DNA of 64,000 bases from Zavarzinia aquatilis (GCF_003173035.1 NZ_QGLE01000007.1:62001-126000); one strand, 5' to 3'. Counted from the first letter of the stretch, positions 53,912 through 63,200 are shown. A program made the numbers and translations. The notes: generated by a model not told the origin, from the letters alone.

Positions 53912-54406
53912 TTAGCGTGTCGTCCAAGCCTGCAGTTCCTTGATTAATACACCATTGAGCATAAACCCGGCGTCACCAAGAGAAATTCCTGAGAACCCAT
54001 AACTATCAAAGAGAGTAAATTCTCCATTTTCCTTCATGCCATTAACTACCGTATAGTGAGTGAATCCGTCCTCGCAGCACAGAAAAACAAGAGCGGGAAT
54101 ATTTTCCCTAATCATATTAGCTTCTATTTCAATAACACAATCCTCTATTTCCACAATTCTTGAGGCCACCAGCAACCATGGTATTTGGACCGGATCAATT
54201 CCCTCAGTAACATAACCAGCGATATCACCATCATCAGATTCCGCAATATTATATATTATTTCTTTGAATAACACACTAGCGTCATCAATATTATCCAACC
54301 TCCCCTTGAGATGGAGAAGATTCAATGAAGCATATATACTGCAGAAATAATCCAAACTCCCCTGTTGGAGAGGAAAATTCTTCGGAATGGCCATTCTATT
54401 CTCCAC
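53912..54406 (-). CDS. AT-rich protein with papain-like Gln-Cys-His-Asp arrangement
   Basis: A 164-residue protein, strongly AT-rich in codon use, in contrast to all neighbours. QQGSLDYFCSIYASLNLL gives Gln15 and Cys22 at the spacing of papain-fold peptidases; GFTHYTVVNGM gives His117 and TLFDSYGF gives Asp134. This matches the oxyanion Gln, nucleophile Cys, His and Asp of C39/C1-like cysteine peptidases. There is no signal peptide and no further domain. The family was not identified. It lies next to an IS5 remnant and is probably horizontally acquired; an immunity, toxin or processing role is speculation. Confidence 0.6.
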   Translation of the reverse strand: MENRMAIPKNFPLQQGSLDYFCSIYASLNLLHLKGRLDNIDDASVLFKEIIYNIAESDDGDIAGYVTEGIDPVQIPWLLVASRIVEIEDCVIEIEANMIRENIPALVFLCCEDGFTHYTVVNGMKENGEFTLFDSYGFSGISLGDAGFMLNGVLIKELQAWTTR

Positions 54407-54527
54407 ACATCATAAATGAACATAGGTCAAGAGGACTCATGCCAAGCCGACATTATGCTCAATTCATCCCCCCTTTCTATCCTCACCCTTCCGACAGAAA
54501 CGCCGGATCGAGAATTGCCTCCGCATC

Positions 54528-54917
54528 CTAGGGACAAGCCTCCCGAAAGTTCGCCTCCGGCAGCCCAGTCTCCGCGCCCGCCTCGATGACCGCCGTGCCG
54601 TAGGCGCGGGTGACGGCTTCGTCCAGCAGGGTTTTCAGGCTGGGATTATCGGCGAGGTGATCTGCGAGGGCCCGGCGCTGGAGGCGGATCGTCGCCTGCC
54701 ATGAGGGGGAGCGATGAATCCGCTGTTGGCGCCATTTCAGCAGGTGGGCGAGGCGGTTGACGGGTTCGCGTTTCTCGCCGCGCCCCACGCTCTCGATCTC
54801 CTCGGCAATATTCGCGATGTCGGCCTTGTCAAGCTTGCCGGCGCGCAGCAAGGCCGCCTGCTCGTTGGCCCAGGCGTAGAAATCACGGTGGTAGAGGCTG
54901 CGGTTGGTAACGGCCAT
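54528..54917 (-). CDS. DUF29-family protein
   Basis: A 129-residue protein with the DUF29 pattern: LYHRDFYAWANEQAALLRAGKLDKADIANIAEEIESVGRGEKREPVNRLAHLLKWRQQ. The family is helical, very common in cyanobacteria and alphaproteobacteria, and of unknown function; a toxin-antitoxin link has been suggested for some members. GAGAGG precedes the ATG 54917. It sits just right of the foreign papain-like gene but has normal GC content. Confidence 0.85.
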   Translation of the reverse strand: MAVTNRSLYHRDFYAWANEQAALLRAGKLDKADIANIAEEIESVGRGEKREPVNRLAHLLKWRQQRIHRSPSWQATIRLQRRALADHLADNPSLKTLLDEAVTRAYGTAVIEAGAETGLPEANFREACP

Positions 54918-55042
54918 GAGGGCACCTCTCCTCATTCACCGCGATACTATGGGGCCAACCGAAATCCCCGGCAAGGCGCCTGTCCCGAATGAGTTGCCGG
55001 CCCTCGCCGGAATGACGCCGGGGTTGCAGGCGACGCGGTCCC

Positions 55043-55384
55043 CTACCCCGCCGACGTCGCCCCCGCGAACAGCCGGCGCAATTTCTGCCGGATCAGGGTG
55101 ACGAGTTCGGGTTGCATGAATTCGTATCGGTCCGGGATGTCGAGGCACAGCACGCGCTTGTCGCCCAGCAGAGTGCCGAACTGGCGCTTCAGGCGGTTGC
55201 GCTGGGCCTTCTCCATCACGACGATGATATCCGCCCAGTCGATCTGTTCGGTGCCGAGGCGCTCGTCGGCGTCGGCGCTAAGGCCGGCGAAATCGGTCTG
55301 GGCGCCGAGGATTTCCGCGGCGACCTCGGCCGCCGTCGGGCTGCGCTTTCGCGCCTTGCCGCAGACGAAGAGGATGTTGGGCAT
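55043..55384 (-). CDS. low-molecular-weight phosphotyrosine phosphatase-like protein
   Basis: A 113-residue protein. NILFVCGKARKRSPTAAE holds the CX5RS signature (Cys8, Arg14, Ser15) of low-molecular-weight phosphatases, and VLCLDIPDRYEF supplies Asp residues in place of the general-acid loop. It is shorter than typical members (about 155) and belongs to the compact subgroup with the same start (NILFVC). Substrate unknown. It is followed, after 42 bases, on the same strand by nothing; a CPCC gene lies upstream. Confidence 0.78.
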   Translation of the reverse strand: MPNILFVCGKARKRSPTAAEVAAEILGAQTDFAGLSADADERLGTEQIDWADIIVVMEKAQRNRLKRQFGTLLGDKRVLCLDIPDRYEFMQPELVTLIRQKLRRLFAGATSAG

Positions 55385-55426
55385 CAGGGGGCTTCCCGGG
55401 GTGTCGCCGCCGTCGGCGCGGGGCGT

Positions 55427-55675
55427 CTAGCGTTCATCTTCTGTCAGCGGACGGACGCTGTCCTGGTAAAGCGGGTCCGAGGCGCCGCACGCCGCGTAAT
55501 TGCGCCGTGCCGCCGTGAGCGACAGTGACCCATTGGGGCCGCCATGGACTTCGTCGGCGTCGAGATCGCCCTGACCGTCGTCTTCCCAGAAGCACACCGG
55601 GCAAATCTCCAGGCCCCCCTGCTCGTAGAAGGTCCGGCTCCGGCAACAGGGGCAGCGATAAGGTGGCTTCAACAT
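55427..55675 (-). CDS. cysteine-rich CPCC protein
   Basis: An 82-residue protein of the Cys_rich_CPCC family. YRCPCCRSRTFYEQGGLEICPVCFWEDDGQ shows a CPCC and a CPVC pair that would bind one zinc ion, followed by DADEVHGGPNGSLSLTAARRNY. Function unknown in the family. The ATG 55675 starts exactly at the conserved part. It is 42 bases upstream of the phosphatase-like gene and may be cotranscribed. Confidence 0.82.
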   Translation of the reverse strand: MLKPPYRCPCCRSRTFYEQGGLEICPVCFWEDDGQGDLDADEVHGGPNGSLSLTAARRNYAACGASDPLYQDSVRPLTEDER

Positions 55676-55799
55676 GGTGGGCGGCGGGCCGCCTTCTCCT
55701 TTTCCTGACAGGCAGCAAGGAACGACAGCAGTATCGCATCGTCGAGATGCAAAAGCCCGGCCTTCCCGTCCGCGCCCGCCACGCCTATGCTCCGCCGCC

Positions 55800-56297
55800 A
55801 TGAAACGGCTGGTGCAGAGAGACGACGGAGTCTGGGACTTCGTGCCCTATTTCGCCTATCTGGAAACGATCCGGGGGCAATTGCCGGCGCCTGTCCATGC
55901 CTTCGCCACCGATGAAGCCCATTACAGCTTTTCCAGCCCGACCAGCCTGCACGACGCTTCGCTGAAATCGCTGGTCATTCGCGAAATCGAGGGTGACGAC
56001 GGCCGCCGGACCTCGATCGTGGTCGAGACGTGCTATCTCGGACCGCAAGGGGATCGCGACATCCATATCACCTATGGCGGCGTGGTCGGCTACGACCTGC
56101 ATTATGCCGAGGTGCGGCCGGAGACCCACGGTTATCGCCGGCCGCCGGTCCATGGCGACATCATCGCCCATGAAATCAGGATCGACCGCCCGGGCATCGT
56201 CACCCACGAAATCCATTTCGCCGATGGCGCCGGCTTCACCATCCATTTCACCAGCTTCGAGCACAAGGTCACGGCCGTCGCCCCTGCCCGGCCCTGA
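55800..56297 (+). CDS. conserved hypothetical protein
   Basis: A 165-residue protein of unknown function with no signal peptide or membrane span. It has repeated hydrophilic strand-like segments rich in His and Ile near the end (GDIIAHEIRIDRPGIVTHEIHFADGAGFTIHF), suggesting a beta-sandwich. ATG 55800 gives the most compact reading; the frame is open 126 bases further upstream. recG begins 57 bases downstream on the same strand. Confidence 0.7.
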   Translation: MKRLVQRDDGVWDFVPYFAYLETIRGQLPAPVHAFATDEAHYSFSSPTSLHDASLKSLVIREIEGDDGRRTSIVVETCYLGPQGDRDIHITYGGVVGYDLHYAEVRPETHGYRRPPVHGDIIAHEIRIDRPGIVTHEIHFADGAGFTIHFTSFEHKVTAVAPARP

Positions 56298-56354
56298 CAC
56301 GCCCCGTCCGCGCCCCCGCTTGAGCCCTCAGGCAAAACCCGATAACCATCGGCC

Positions 56355-58445
56355 ATGCGTCCCGCCGCCCTCTTCCCCCTGTTCGCGCCGCTGACGACCC
56401 TGCCCGGGGTCGGGCCGAAGCTGGCCAAGCCCGTCGCCAAGGCGGTGGGCGGAGAGCGGGTGATCGACGTGCTGTTTCACCTGCCCTTCGCCCTCGTGGA
56501 CCGGCAGTTGCGGCCTTCCATCGCCGAAGCGCCGGTGAACGAGGTCGCGACCCTGACGGTGACGGTCGAGAGCCACCGGCCCGGCCGGGGCGCGCGGGCG
56601 CCCTACCGCGTCGTGGTCAGCGACGGCACGGCCGAGCTGCACCTCGTCTATTTCAAGGCGGAGGGCGACTGGCTGTCGCGCCTGCTGCCCATCGGTGCCA
56701 CGCGGGTGATCTCGGGCCGGATCGAGGCTTACGAGGGCCAGTTGCAGATGCCCCACCCCGATCACGTCGTCGCGCCCGAGGACGCGGGCAAGATCCCGCC
56801 GCTGGAGCCGATCTATCCGCTGTCGGCCGGGGTGGGCGCGCGGGTGATGGCGAAGATCGTGCAGGGCGCGCTGGCGCGGGCGCCGGGCGACCTGCCGGAA
56901 TGGCAGGACCGCCACCTGCTGGCGCGGGAAGGCTGGGCGCCCTGGCGCGAGGCTTTCGAGACCCTGCATAAGCCGAAGACGGCCGAGGATGTCTCGCCCG
57001 ACGGCGCCGCGCGCCAGCGCCTCGCCTATGACGAATTGCTGGCCAATCAGCTGGCGCTGTCGCTGGTGCGGCGGCAGTTGCGGCGCCAGCGCGGGCGGCC
57101 GGTGATCGGCACCGGCGCGGTGCAGGAGAAGCTGCGCGCCGCCCTGCCCTACTGCCTGACCACCGGGCAGGAGACAGCCATCGCCGAGATCGCCGGCGAC
57201 CTCGCCGCGCCTTTACGGATGCTGCGCCTGTTGCAGGGCGATGTCGGCGCCGGCAAGACCGTGGTCGCGCTTTTCGCCATGGCGATCGCGGTCGAGGCCG
57301 GACGGCAGGCCTGCCTGATGGCGCCGACCGAACTCCTCGCCCGGCAGCACGGCAAGAGCCTGGCCCCCCTGTGCGCGGCGGCCGGGCTTCGCCTCGGCGT
57401 GCTCACCGGGCGCGACACCGGGGCCGCGCGGCGCCGGCTGCTGGCCGAACTGGCGACGGGGGAGATCGACATTCTCGTCGGCACCCATGCCCTGCTGGAG
57501 GGCGAGGTGAGCTGGCGCGACCTCGGCCTTGCCGTCATCGACGAGCAGCACCGCTTCGGCGTCGACCAGCGATTGACCCTCGCCGCCAAGGGCGAGGACG
57601 GGCTCGACGTCCTCGTCATGAGCGCGACGCCCATTCCCCGCACCCTGACCCTGACCGCCTTCGGCGACATGGATGTCTCGCGCCTGACCGAGAAGCCGGC
57701 GGGGCGGCAGAAGATCGACACCCGCGTCGTCTCCCTCTCCCGCCTCGACGAGATGGTGGAGGCGGTCGCCCGCGCCCTCGACCGGGGGGCGCAGGTCTAT
57801 TGGGTCTGCCCGCTGGTCACCGAATCGGAGACCAGCGACGCGGCGGCGGCCGAAGATCGTTTCGCCCATCTCGCCGCCCGCTTCGGCGCGGCCGTCGGCC
57901 TCGTCCACGGTCGCATGAAGGCGGCGGAAAAGGACCGGGTGATGCAGGAGTTCGCCGGGGGCGCCCTCCGCCTCCTGGTCGCGACCACGGTGATCGAGGT
58001 CGGCGTCGACGTGCCCAATGCCACGGTGATGATCATCGAACAGGCTGAGCGTTTCGGCCTTGCCCAGCTGCACCAGCTGCGCGGGCGGGTCGGCCGCGGC
58101 AGCGAGGCATCCTTCTGCATCCTGATGATGGCGGACAATGCCGGCAAGACCGCGCGCCAGCGGCTGGAGACCCTGCGCGATACCGACGACGGCTTCGTCA
58201 TCGCCGAGGCCGATCTGAAGATCCGGGGCGCGGGCGAGATTCTCGGCACCAAACAATCGGGCGTGCCGGAATTCCGCCTCGTCGATCTCGACCGTCATGC
58301 GGGATTGATGGAAATCGCGCATGATGACGCCCGACTGGTGCTGGAGACCGACCCGCAGCTCGAATCGCCGCGGGGACAGGCCCTGCGCCATCTGCTTTAT
58401 CTGTTCGAGCGGGATGCGGCGGTCCGCTATCTCGCCTCGGGCTAG
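56355..58445 (+). CDS. recG: ATP-dependent DNA helicase RecG
   Basis: A 696-residue branch-migration helicase that remodels stalled forks and Holliday junctions. The N-terminal wedge/OB domain is about residues 1-190 (LTTLPGVGPKLAKPVAKA). Helicase motifs: QGDVGAGKTVVAL (Walker A), APTELLARQHG, DEQHRFGV (DEQH box), MSATPIPRTLTLTAFGDMDVS, TVIEVGVDVPNATVMIIEQAERFGLAQLHQLRGRVGRG. Length matches E. coli RecG (693). It is a monocistron or leads a unit with the enoyl-CoA hydratase-like gene 21 bases downstream. Confidence 0.96.
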   Translation: MRPAALFPLFAPLTTLPGVGPKLAKPVAKAVGGERVIDVLFHLPFALVDRQLRPSIAEAPVNEVATLTVTVESHRPGRGARAPYRVVVSDGTAELHLVYFKAEGDWLSRLLPIGATRVISGRIEAYEGQLQMPHPDHVVAPEDAGKIPPLEPIYPLSAGVGARVMAKIVQGALARAPGDLPEWQDRHLLAREGWAPWREAFETLHKPKTAEDVSPDGAARQRLAYDELLANQLALSLVRRQLRRQRGRPVIGTGAVQEKLRAALPYCLTTGQETAIAEIAGDLAAPLRMLRLLQGDVGAGKTVVALFAMAIAVEAGRQACLMAPTELLARQHGKSLAPLCAAAGLRLGVLTGRDTGAARRRLLAELATGEIDILVGTHALLEGEVSWRDLGLAVIDEQHRFGVDQRLTLAAKGEDGLDVLVMSATPIPRTLTLTAFGDMDVSRLTEKPAGRQKIDTRVVSLSRLDEMVEAVARALDRGAQVYWVCPLVTESETSDAAAAEDRFAHLAARFGAAVGLVHGRMKAAEKDRVMQEFAGGALRLLVATTVIEVGVDVPNATVMIIEQAERFGLAQLHQLRGRVGRGSEASFCILMMADNAGKTARQRLETLRDTDDGFVIAEADLKIRGAGEILGTKQSGVPEFRLVDLDRHAGLMEIAHDDARLVLETDPQLESPRGQALRHLLYLFERDAAVRYLASG

Positions 58446-58466
58446 GCTTATCACGAGGGACGTCAC

Positions 58467-59264
58467 ATGCCCCAGGTCTCGGTCCGCATCGAAGAGGGCA
58501 TCGCCCTTCTGGTGCTTCGCAATCCGCCCCACGGCCATGTCGACCGGGTGACGGTGGAACAGCTCGGCTTCGCCCTCGACACCATCGAGGCCAACCCGTC
58601 GGTCTTTGCCGTCGTCGTCACCGGGGGCGAGGCCGGGGTCTTCGCCAGCCATTATTCGGCGGAGGAGCTGGAAATCCTCTCCCGCCACCTGCGCATGACG
58701 AAACAGTCGCCGGGGGAAGACCCGCTGCCGGTGGCGACCCTGCTCGCCCATACCCTCGCCCGGATCGAGGCCAGCCCCCTGCCCTTCATCGCCGCGATCA
58801 ACGGCACCTGCATCGGCGCCGGTTTCGAGATCGCGCTTGCCTGCGACATCCGCATCGTCGAGGACGATGGCTATACCCTCGGCCTGCCGGACGCCAACCT
58901 CGGCCTCGTCCCCGGCGCGGGCGGCAGCCAGCGGCTGCCCCGGCTGATCGGCCAGGCCCGGGCGCTCGAACTCATGCTGATGGGCCGCACCGTCTCGCCG
59001 GTGCAGGCGCTGCAGATGGGCATCGCCCAGGAGATGGCGCCCGATCTCGCCATCGACGCGGCGACCATCATGGCCGGGCGTTTCGCCGACCAGTACCGCC
59101 CGGCGACCGCGCGCCTGAAGCAGCTGATCCGGGGCGCCGCCGACCTGCCGCTGGCGGAAGGCATCGCCGCCGAGCGGGCGGCCTTCCTCGCCCTTTTGCA
59201 GGAAGACGAGCCCCTCGCCCGGCTGCACGACCTGAACCGGGGCGAGCGCGACATCGCCGACTGA
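58467..59264 (+). CDS. enoyl-CoA hydratase/isomerase family protein
   Basis: A 265-residue crotonase-fold protein. The oxyanion-hole motif is AAINGTCIGAGFEIALACDIRI with the first catalytic Glu (GFE). The second position, usually Glu in LPE, reads Asp in LGLPDANLGLVPGAGGSQRL. The N-terminal stretch has an unusual DRVTVEQ segment. It could be a hydratase, isomerase or other family member. It starts 21 bases after recG. Confidence 0.87.
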   Translation: MPQVSVRIEEGIALLVLRNPPHGHVDRVTVEQLGFALDTIEANPSVFAVVVTGGEAGVFASHYSAEELEILSRHLRMTKQSPGEDPLPVATLLAHTLARIEASPLPFIAAINGTCIGAGFEIALACDIRIVEDDGYTLGLPDANLGLVPGAGGSQRLPRLIGQARALELMLMGRTVSPVQALQMGIAQEMAPDLAIDAATIMAGRFADQYRPATARLKQLIRGAADLPLAEGIAAERAAFLALLQEDEPLARLHDLNRGERDIAD

Positions 59265-59369
59265 GCCCGCCTACCCGATAGGGGGGAGCCTTGCGCGGCA
59301 ATTCCGGCCATACTCCCCGCCGGGGGCGCCGCGAGCAACGACGGCCGCCCCGGTAACGGGAGGATTGTC

Positions 59370-60566
59370 ATGAACAAGGACCTGAAGGCCGCGGCGGACG
59401 CGGTATTGAGCGGCACCGTCGGCACCGGGCCGGGCATTCCGGGCGTCGTCGCCATGGCGACGGACCGCGAGACGACGATTTACGAGGGCGCGGCGGGCCT
59501 GCGCTGCCTCGGCCAGCCTCAGGCGATGACCACGGACACGGTTTTCGCCCTGTTCTCCTGCACCAAGGCGGTGACCAGCACCGCCGCGCTGCAACTGGTC
59601 GAGGAAGGCCTCCTCGATCTCGACGCACCGGCCAGCCGCTACGTGCCCGAGATCGCGCAGATTCAGGTGCTCGACGGTTTCGATGCTGCGGGCAAGCCGG
59701 TGCTGCGCGCGCCAAAGCGTGACATCACCACGCGGATGCTGCTGCTCCACACCTCGGGCTTCGGCTATTCCTTCTTCAACGAGAAGATCCGCGATTTCGA
59801 GGTGGCGACCGGCCTGCCGATGATCATCACGGCGACCAAGGCCGCCCTGATGGCCCCCCTCGCCTTCGAGCCGGGGGAGCGCTGGCATTACGGCATCGGC
59901 ATCGACTGGGCCGGCCTCGTCATCGAATCCCTGCGCGGCAAGCGCCTTGGCGACGTGATGGCAGAGCGGATTTTCGCCCCCCTCGGCATGAAGGATACGG
60001 CCTTCGCGCCCCGCCCCGACATGGAGGCGCGCCTCGCCACCATTCACCACCGCTTGGACGACGGCAGCCTGATCGCCGACCCCACCCTGCGCCTGCCCAA
60101 CCCGCCGGAGGTTGACCTGGGCGGTGCCGGCCTGCATGGCACGGTCGGCGACTACATGCGTTTCATCCGCCTGTGGCTGGGCGACGGACGGGGCGAATTC
60201 GGCCGGGTGCTGAAGCCCGAGACCATCGACATGGCGGTGAAGAACGGCCTCGGCGACCTGAAGGTGACCGCGCTTTCGACCGCCATCCCCGCCCTGACCC
60301 ATGATGCCGAATTCTTCCCGGGCATGAGCAAGTCCTGGGCTCTCGGCTTCATGCTGAACGACGAGGCGGCGCCGACCGGGCGCAGCGCCAACTCGCTGGC
60401 CTGGGCCGGGCTGGCCAATCTCTACTACTGGATCGACCGCAAGCAGGGTCTCGGCGGCTTCTGGGCGACCCAGATCCTGCCCTTCGCCGATCCCGCCTCG
60501 GTCGGCGGTTACCTCGCCTTCGAGGGTGCGGCCTACGCCAGCCTCGCCAGGGCGCGCGCGGCCTGA
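59370..60566 (+). CDS. serine hydrolase of the beta-lactamase class C/esterase family
   Basis: A 398-residue protein. The SxxK motif is SCTK (Ser63, Lys66) in [18 protein letters not shown]; the tyrosine motif is YGIGIDW; the C-terminal region has [19 protein letters not shown]. No signal peptide, so it is more likely a cytoplasmic esterase, such as EstB-type, than a periplasmic beta-lactamase. GGGAGG precedes the ATG by 7 bases. Convergent with rarD. Confidence 0.85.
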   Translation: MNKDLKAAADAVLSGTVGTGPGIPGVVAMATDRETTIYEGAAGLRCLGQPQAMTTDTVFALFSCTKAVTSTAALQLVEEGLLDLDAPASRYVPEIAQIQVLDGFDAAGKPVLRAPKRDITTRMLLLHTSGFGYSFFNEKIRDFEVATGLPMIITATKAALMAPLAFEPGERWHYGIGIDWAGLVIESLRGKRLGDVMAERIFAPLGMKDTAFAPRPDMEARLATIHHRLDDGSLIADPTLRLPNPPEVDLGGAGLHGTVGDYMRFIRLWLGDGRGEFGRVLKPETIDMAVKNGLGDLKVTALSTAIPALTHDAEFFPGMSKSWALGFMLNDEAAPTGRSANSLAWAGLANLYYWIDRKQGLGGFWATQILPFADPASVGGYLAFEGAAYASLARARAA

Positions 60567-60585
60567 CGGGGCGCCGGGCGCGGGA

Positions 60586-61506
60586 TCAGGCGACCCGTGC
60601 CCGGTTGCGCAGCGTCTCGAAGGCGACGAGACCGAGCGCGGCCCAGATCAGCACGAAAGTGACGATATGGGTCGTGGTCAGCGCCTCGCCGTTGATGAAG
60701 ACCGCGATCAGGAACATGCCGGTCGGCGCGATATACTGAAACAGGCCGAGGGTCGACAGTTGCAGCCGCTTGGCCGCGGCGTTGAACCAGATCAGCGGCA
60801 CCGCGGTGACGACGCCCGCCGCCACAAGGAGCGCGTCGGTGCCGGGGCCGAAGCGCCCCATGCCGCCAAAACCTTCGCTTTCCCGCAGCAAGAGCCAGGG
60901 AATGGCGATCAGCGCCATCCAGCCGCTCTCGATGGCGAGGCCGACCAGCGGATCGGCCGGCGCCATCTTGCGCAGGAGCCCGTAGAGCCCGAAGGTGAGC
61001 GCGAGAAACAGCGCGAGATAGGGCGGCACGCCAAGGGAGACCGAAAGCAGCGTGACCCCGACAGTGGCAAGCCCGACCGCGATCCGCCGGATCCGCGACA
61101 GGGGTTCGCGCAGGATGACGACGCCAAGCAGCACATTGACCAGCGGGTTGATGTAATAACCGAGGCTGGCCTCGAGGGCGTAATTCAACTGCATCGCCCA
61201 GATGAACATATACCAGTTGGAGGCCAGCAGCGCGGCCGTGGCGGCGAGCACCGCCAGCGATTTCGGCTTGCGCAAGGTTCCCGCCAGCATGGGCAGGCGG
61301 CCGCTGACGGCGATCAGCACCAGGATGAACAGCACGGACCAGACCGCCCGGTGCAGCATGACGTCGATCGCGGGAACATGGGCCAGCGCCTTCCAGTAGA
61401 GCGCCAGCAAGGCCCAGGTCAGATAGGCGGCGACGGCGTAGCCCGCGCCGACAAAGGCGGTACGCGACGTTGCCGGGACCGCGGCATCGCCTGATGGAAA
61501 GCTCAT
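60586..61506 (-). CDS. rarD: RarD-type EamA family transporter
   Basis: A 306-residue inner-membrane protein with ten predicted spans in two EamA-like halves. GYAVAAYLTWALLALYWKAL, LASNWYMFIWAMQLNYALEASLGYYINPLVNVLLGVVILREPLS and LFQYIAPTGMFLIAVFINGE are RarD hallmarks. It exports a small metabolite, the substrate of which is not established. The start at 61506 is preceded by suitable spacing after a 30-base gap to the next gene. Confidence 0.88.
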   Translation of the reverse strand: MSFPSGDAAVPATSRTAFVGAGYAVAAYLTWALLALYWKALAHVPAIDVMLHRAVWSVLFILVLIAVSGRLPMLAGTLRKPKSLAVLAATAALLASNWYMFIWAMQLNYALEASLGYYINPLVNVLLGVVILREPLSRIRRIAVGLATVGVTLLSVSLGVPPYLALFLALTFGLYGLLRKMAPADPLVGLAIESGWMALIAIPWLLLRESEGFGGMGRFGPGTDALLVAAGVVTAVPLIWFNAAAKRLQLSTLGLFQYIAPTGMFLIAVFINGEALTTTHIVTFVLIWAALGLVAFETLRNRARVA

Positions 61507-61536
61507 CTTCAGAAGCTCCCGGCCTTGCGGCCGCTG

Positions 61537-61854
61537 TCAGTGCAGGCCGCGTCCGAGGTCGGGACGCGCCGCCAGAAGAAATTCCACCGCGACCATGACG
61601 GCTTCCCAGGCGGCGTGGTTCTCGCGGTCGCCGAAGGCCGCGAATTCAGCCGCCCGCATCAGGGCGACCGACGAGGCTTCCCGGCCATAGCGGTCGACGA
61701 GCTGACGGGCCGTGCTCAGCACTTCGGCTTCGGCCATGGCGGATTCGATCTCATCCGGCACGGCCCGCCCGGGCATGAAGCGGGGCATCGTCGGGACATG
61801 AGGCGGACGGCGGCGCGCGCGGCGCGGACGGGCCGGATTGAAGGGCCGCCTCAT
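61537..61854 (-). CDS. conserved hypothetical protein
   Basis: A 105-residue protein with an Arg/Pro-rich N terminus (MRRPFNPARPRRARRRPP) and a helical body (ESAMAEAEVLSTARQLVDRYGREASSVALMRAAEFAAFGDRENHAAWEAV). The ATG 61854 overlaps the stop of the Sel1 protein (ATGA), which supports this start. No family recognised; its helix pattern is seen in small alphaproteobacterial proteins of unknown function. Confidence 0.65.
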   Translation of the reverse strand: MRRPFNPARPRRARRRPPHVPTMPRFMPGRAVPDEIESAMAEAEVLSTARQLVDRYGREASSVALMRAAEFAAFGDRENHAAWEAVMVAVEFLLAARPDLGRGLH

Positions 61855-62348
61855 GGCCGCTTCTCGGGCAGCGGCTTGAAGGTCGCCACCAGATCGTCGG
61901 CGCGGGCGAGCTCGTCCGGCGTCAGCAGACCCTTGACCTTGTCGCGATTGCGCGCGGCATAGGGCGGGCCCTGCTCGACCGCCAGGGCATAATAGACATA
62001 GGCCTGGACGAGATCCTTGCCGACGCCGACCCCCTCCTCGTACATGACGGCGAGGTTGTACATGGCGGTCTGATCGCCCTGGCGCGCGGCGCGCTGGTAC
62101 CAGCGCGCGGCCTCGACCTGGTCCGCGGGAACCCCCATGCCATTGTCGTAAAGGGCGCCGACGTCGAATTGCGACGCGGCGTCGCCCGCCTCGGCCAGCG
62201 GGCGCAATTCGGTCATGGCGGTGGCATAGTCACCGGCATTCATGGCCTTGACCCCGGCCTCGCGGTCGGCGAAGGCCACCCGGGCACCGGTCAGAAGGAC
62301 CACGGCCGCGCAGAGGCCCGCCGCGAGGCGGTTGGACATGACAGGCAT
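61851..62348 (-). CDS. exported Sel1-repeat protein
   Basis: A 165-residue protein with a signal peptide (MPVMSNRLAAGLCAAVVLLTGARVAFA). Two or three Sel1-like repeats follow: DAASQFDVGALYDNGMGVPADQVEAARWYQRAARQGDQTAMYNLAVMYEEGVGVGKDLVQAYVYYALAVEQG. Sel1 repeats bind partner proteins. ATG 62348 was chosen because GGAG lies at ideal distance; an in-frame ATG at 62360 is less likely. It is coupled to the hypothetical gene downstream by an ATGA overlap. Confidence 0.78.
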   Translation of the reverse strand: MPVMSNRLAAGLCAAVVLLTGARVAFADREAGVKAMNAGDYATAMTELRPLAEAGDAASQFDVGALYDNGMGVPADQVEAARWYQRAARQGDQTAMYNLAVMYEEGVGVGKDLVQAYVYYALAVEQGPPYAARNRDKVKGLLTPDELARADDLVATFKPLPEKRP

Positions 62349-62549
62349 TTTCTTCTCCATTGCCGCGACACCATCGAGAGGTTTTGCCGGGAAGGCAAGC
62401 CCCGGACAGCGCAGGGCAGACCTGTATCGTCTCTTGATGCCGCCGATTGGCCCGTATTTTCCGCCGCGACAGGTGCCGGACCGCGCATTGCGTCCTATCA
62501 TGCCGGGCCGGCGGAGCGATTCCCGCCGGAGCAGCCTCGAGGACGAACC

Positions 62550-62957
62550 ATGGACCGTGAGCAACGCGAACAGCTGATCGACCTTCTGCGCCGACTGGGT
62601 GCGGAGGATGCCGATCTCGCCCTCGACAGCGCCCGCAAGGCCGCTGCCCTCGTCGATGCCGCCGGTCTCGACTGGCAGGATCTCATCGCCTACCCCATGC
62701 GTGACGGCGACGATTTCGCGCCGGATTTCGATCATGGGGATATCGACCTCGACGACGAGGATGGCGATTCGCCGACTCCCGACACAGCCGACGCCAGCAT
62801 CGCCCGAACGCTCGACAGGTTGCTGCGCCTCGACAGCCTGTCGGCCGAAACCCGCGCCGATCTCGAAAGCTTCAGCGCCGACCTCGCGGCCGGCCGTCTC
62901 GACGAACAGGATCGCCGCTATGTGCAGGCGCTGGCAGTCCGCCTGCGCGCGCTCTAG
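62550..62957 (+). CDS. acidic hypothetical protein
   Basis: A 135-residue acidic helical protein (MDREQREQLIDLLRRLGAEDADLALDSARKAAALVDAAGLDWQDLIAYP) with an Asp/Glu-rich middle (GDIDLDDEDGDSPTP). GAGGA precedes the ATG. No family recognised; the N terminus resembles the helical start of DUF2786-like proteins, but only weakly. It is divergent from the Sel1 gene and convergent with a lipoprotein gene. Confidence 0.7.
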   Translation: MDREQREQLIDLLRRLGAEDADLALDSARKAAALVDAAGLDWQDLIAYPMRDGDDFAPDFDHGDIDLDDEDGDSPTPDTADASIARTLDRLLRLDSLSAETRADLESFSADLAAGRLDEQDRRYVQALAVRLRAL

Positions 62958-62963
62958 GCCGTT

Positions 62964-63200
62964 TCAGTTCGCGGGACGTCCCAGGGCCTGGGGCGCCCCG
63001 GCTTCCTGCACGGCGACCACACGGCAGTCCGGCGTCCCGAGGGTGGGACGGCACTGCGTCGAGCTTCGCATGGCGTCATAGGCGGCGCGGTCCGCGCCGG
63101 GCCAGGCCGGAGCGTCGCCACCGAACAGCGATGTTGATTCGCAGGCCCCGAGACCGAGACAGCCCAGGGCCACGAGCATGAATACCCTTCGATTCGCCAT
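62964..63200 (-). CDS. small lipoprotein
   Basis: A 78-residue protein with a lipoprotein signal (MANRRVFMLVALGCLGLGACES). The lipobox is LGAC, placing the lipidated Cys at residue 20. Two further cysteines (TQCRPTLGTPDCRV) may form a disulfide in the mature part. GGAGG precedes ATG 63200. Function unknown. Confidence 0.75.
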   Translation of the reverse strand: MANRRVFMLVALGCLGLGACESTSLFGGDAPAWPGADRAAYDAMRSSTQCRPTLGTPDCRVVAVQEAGAPQALGRPAN

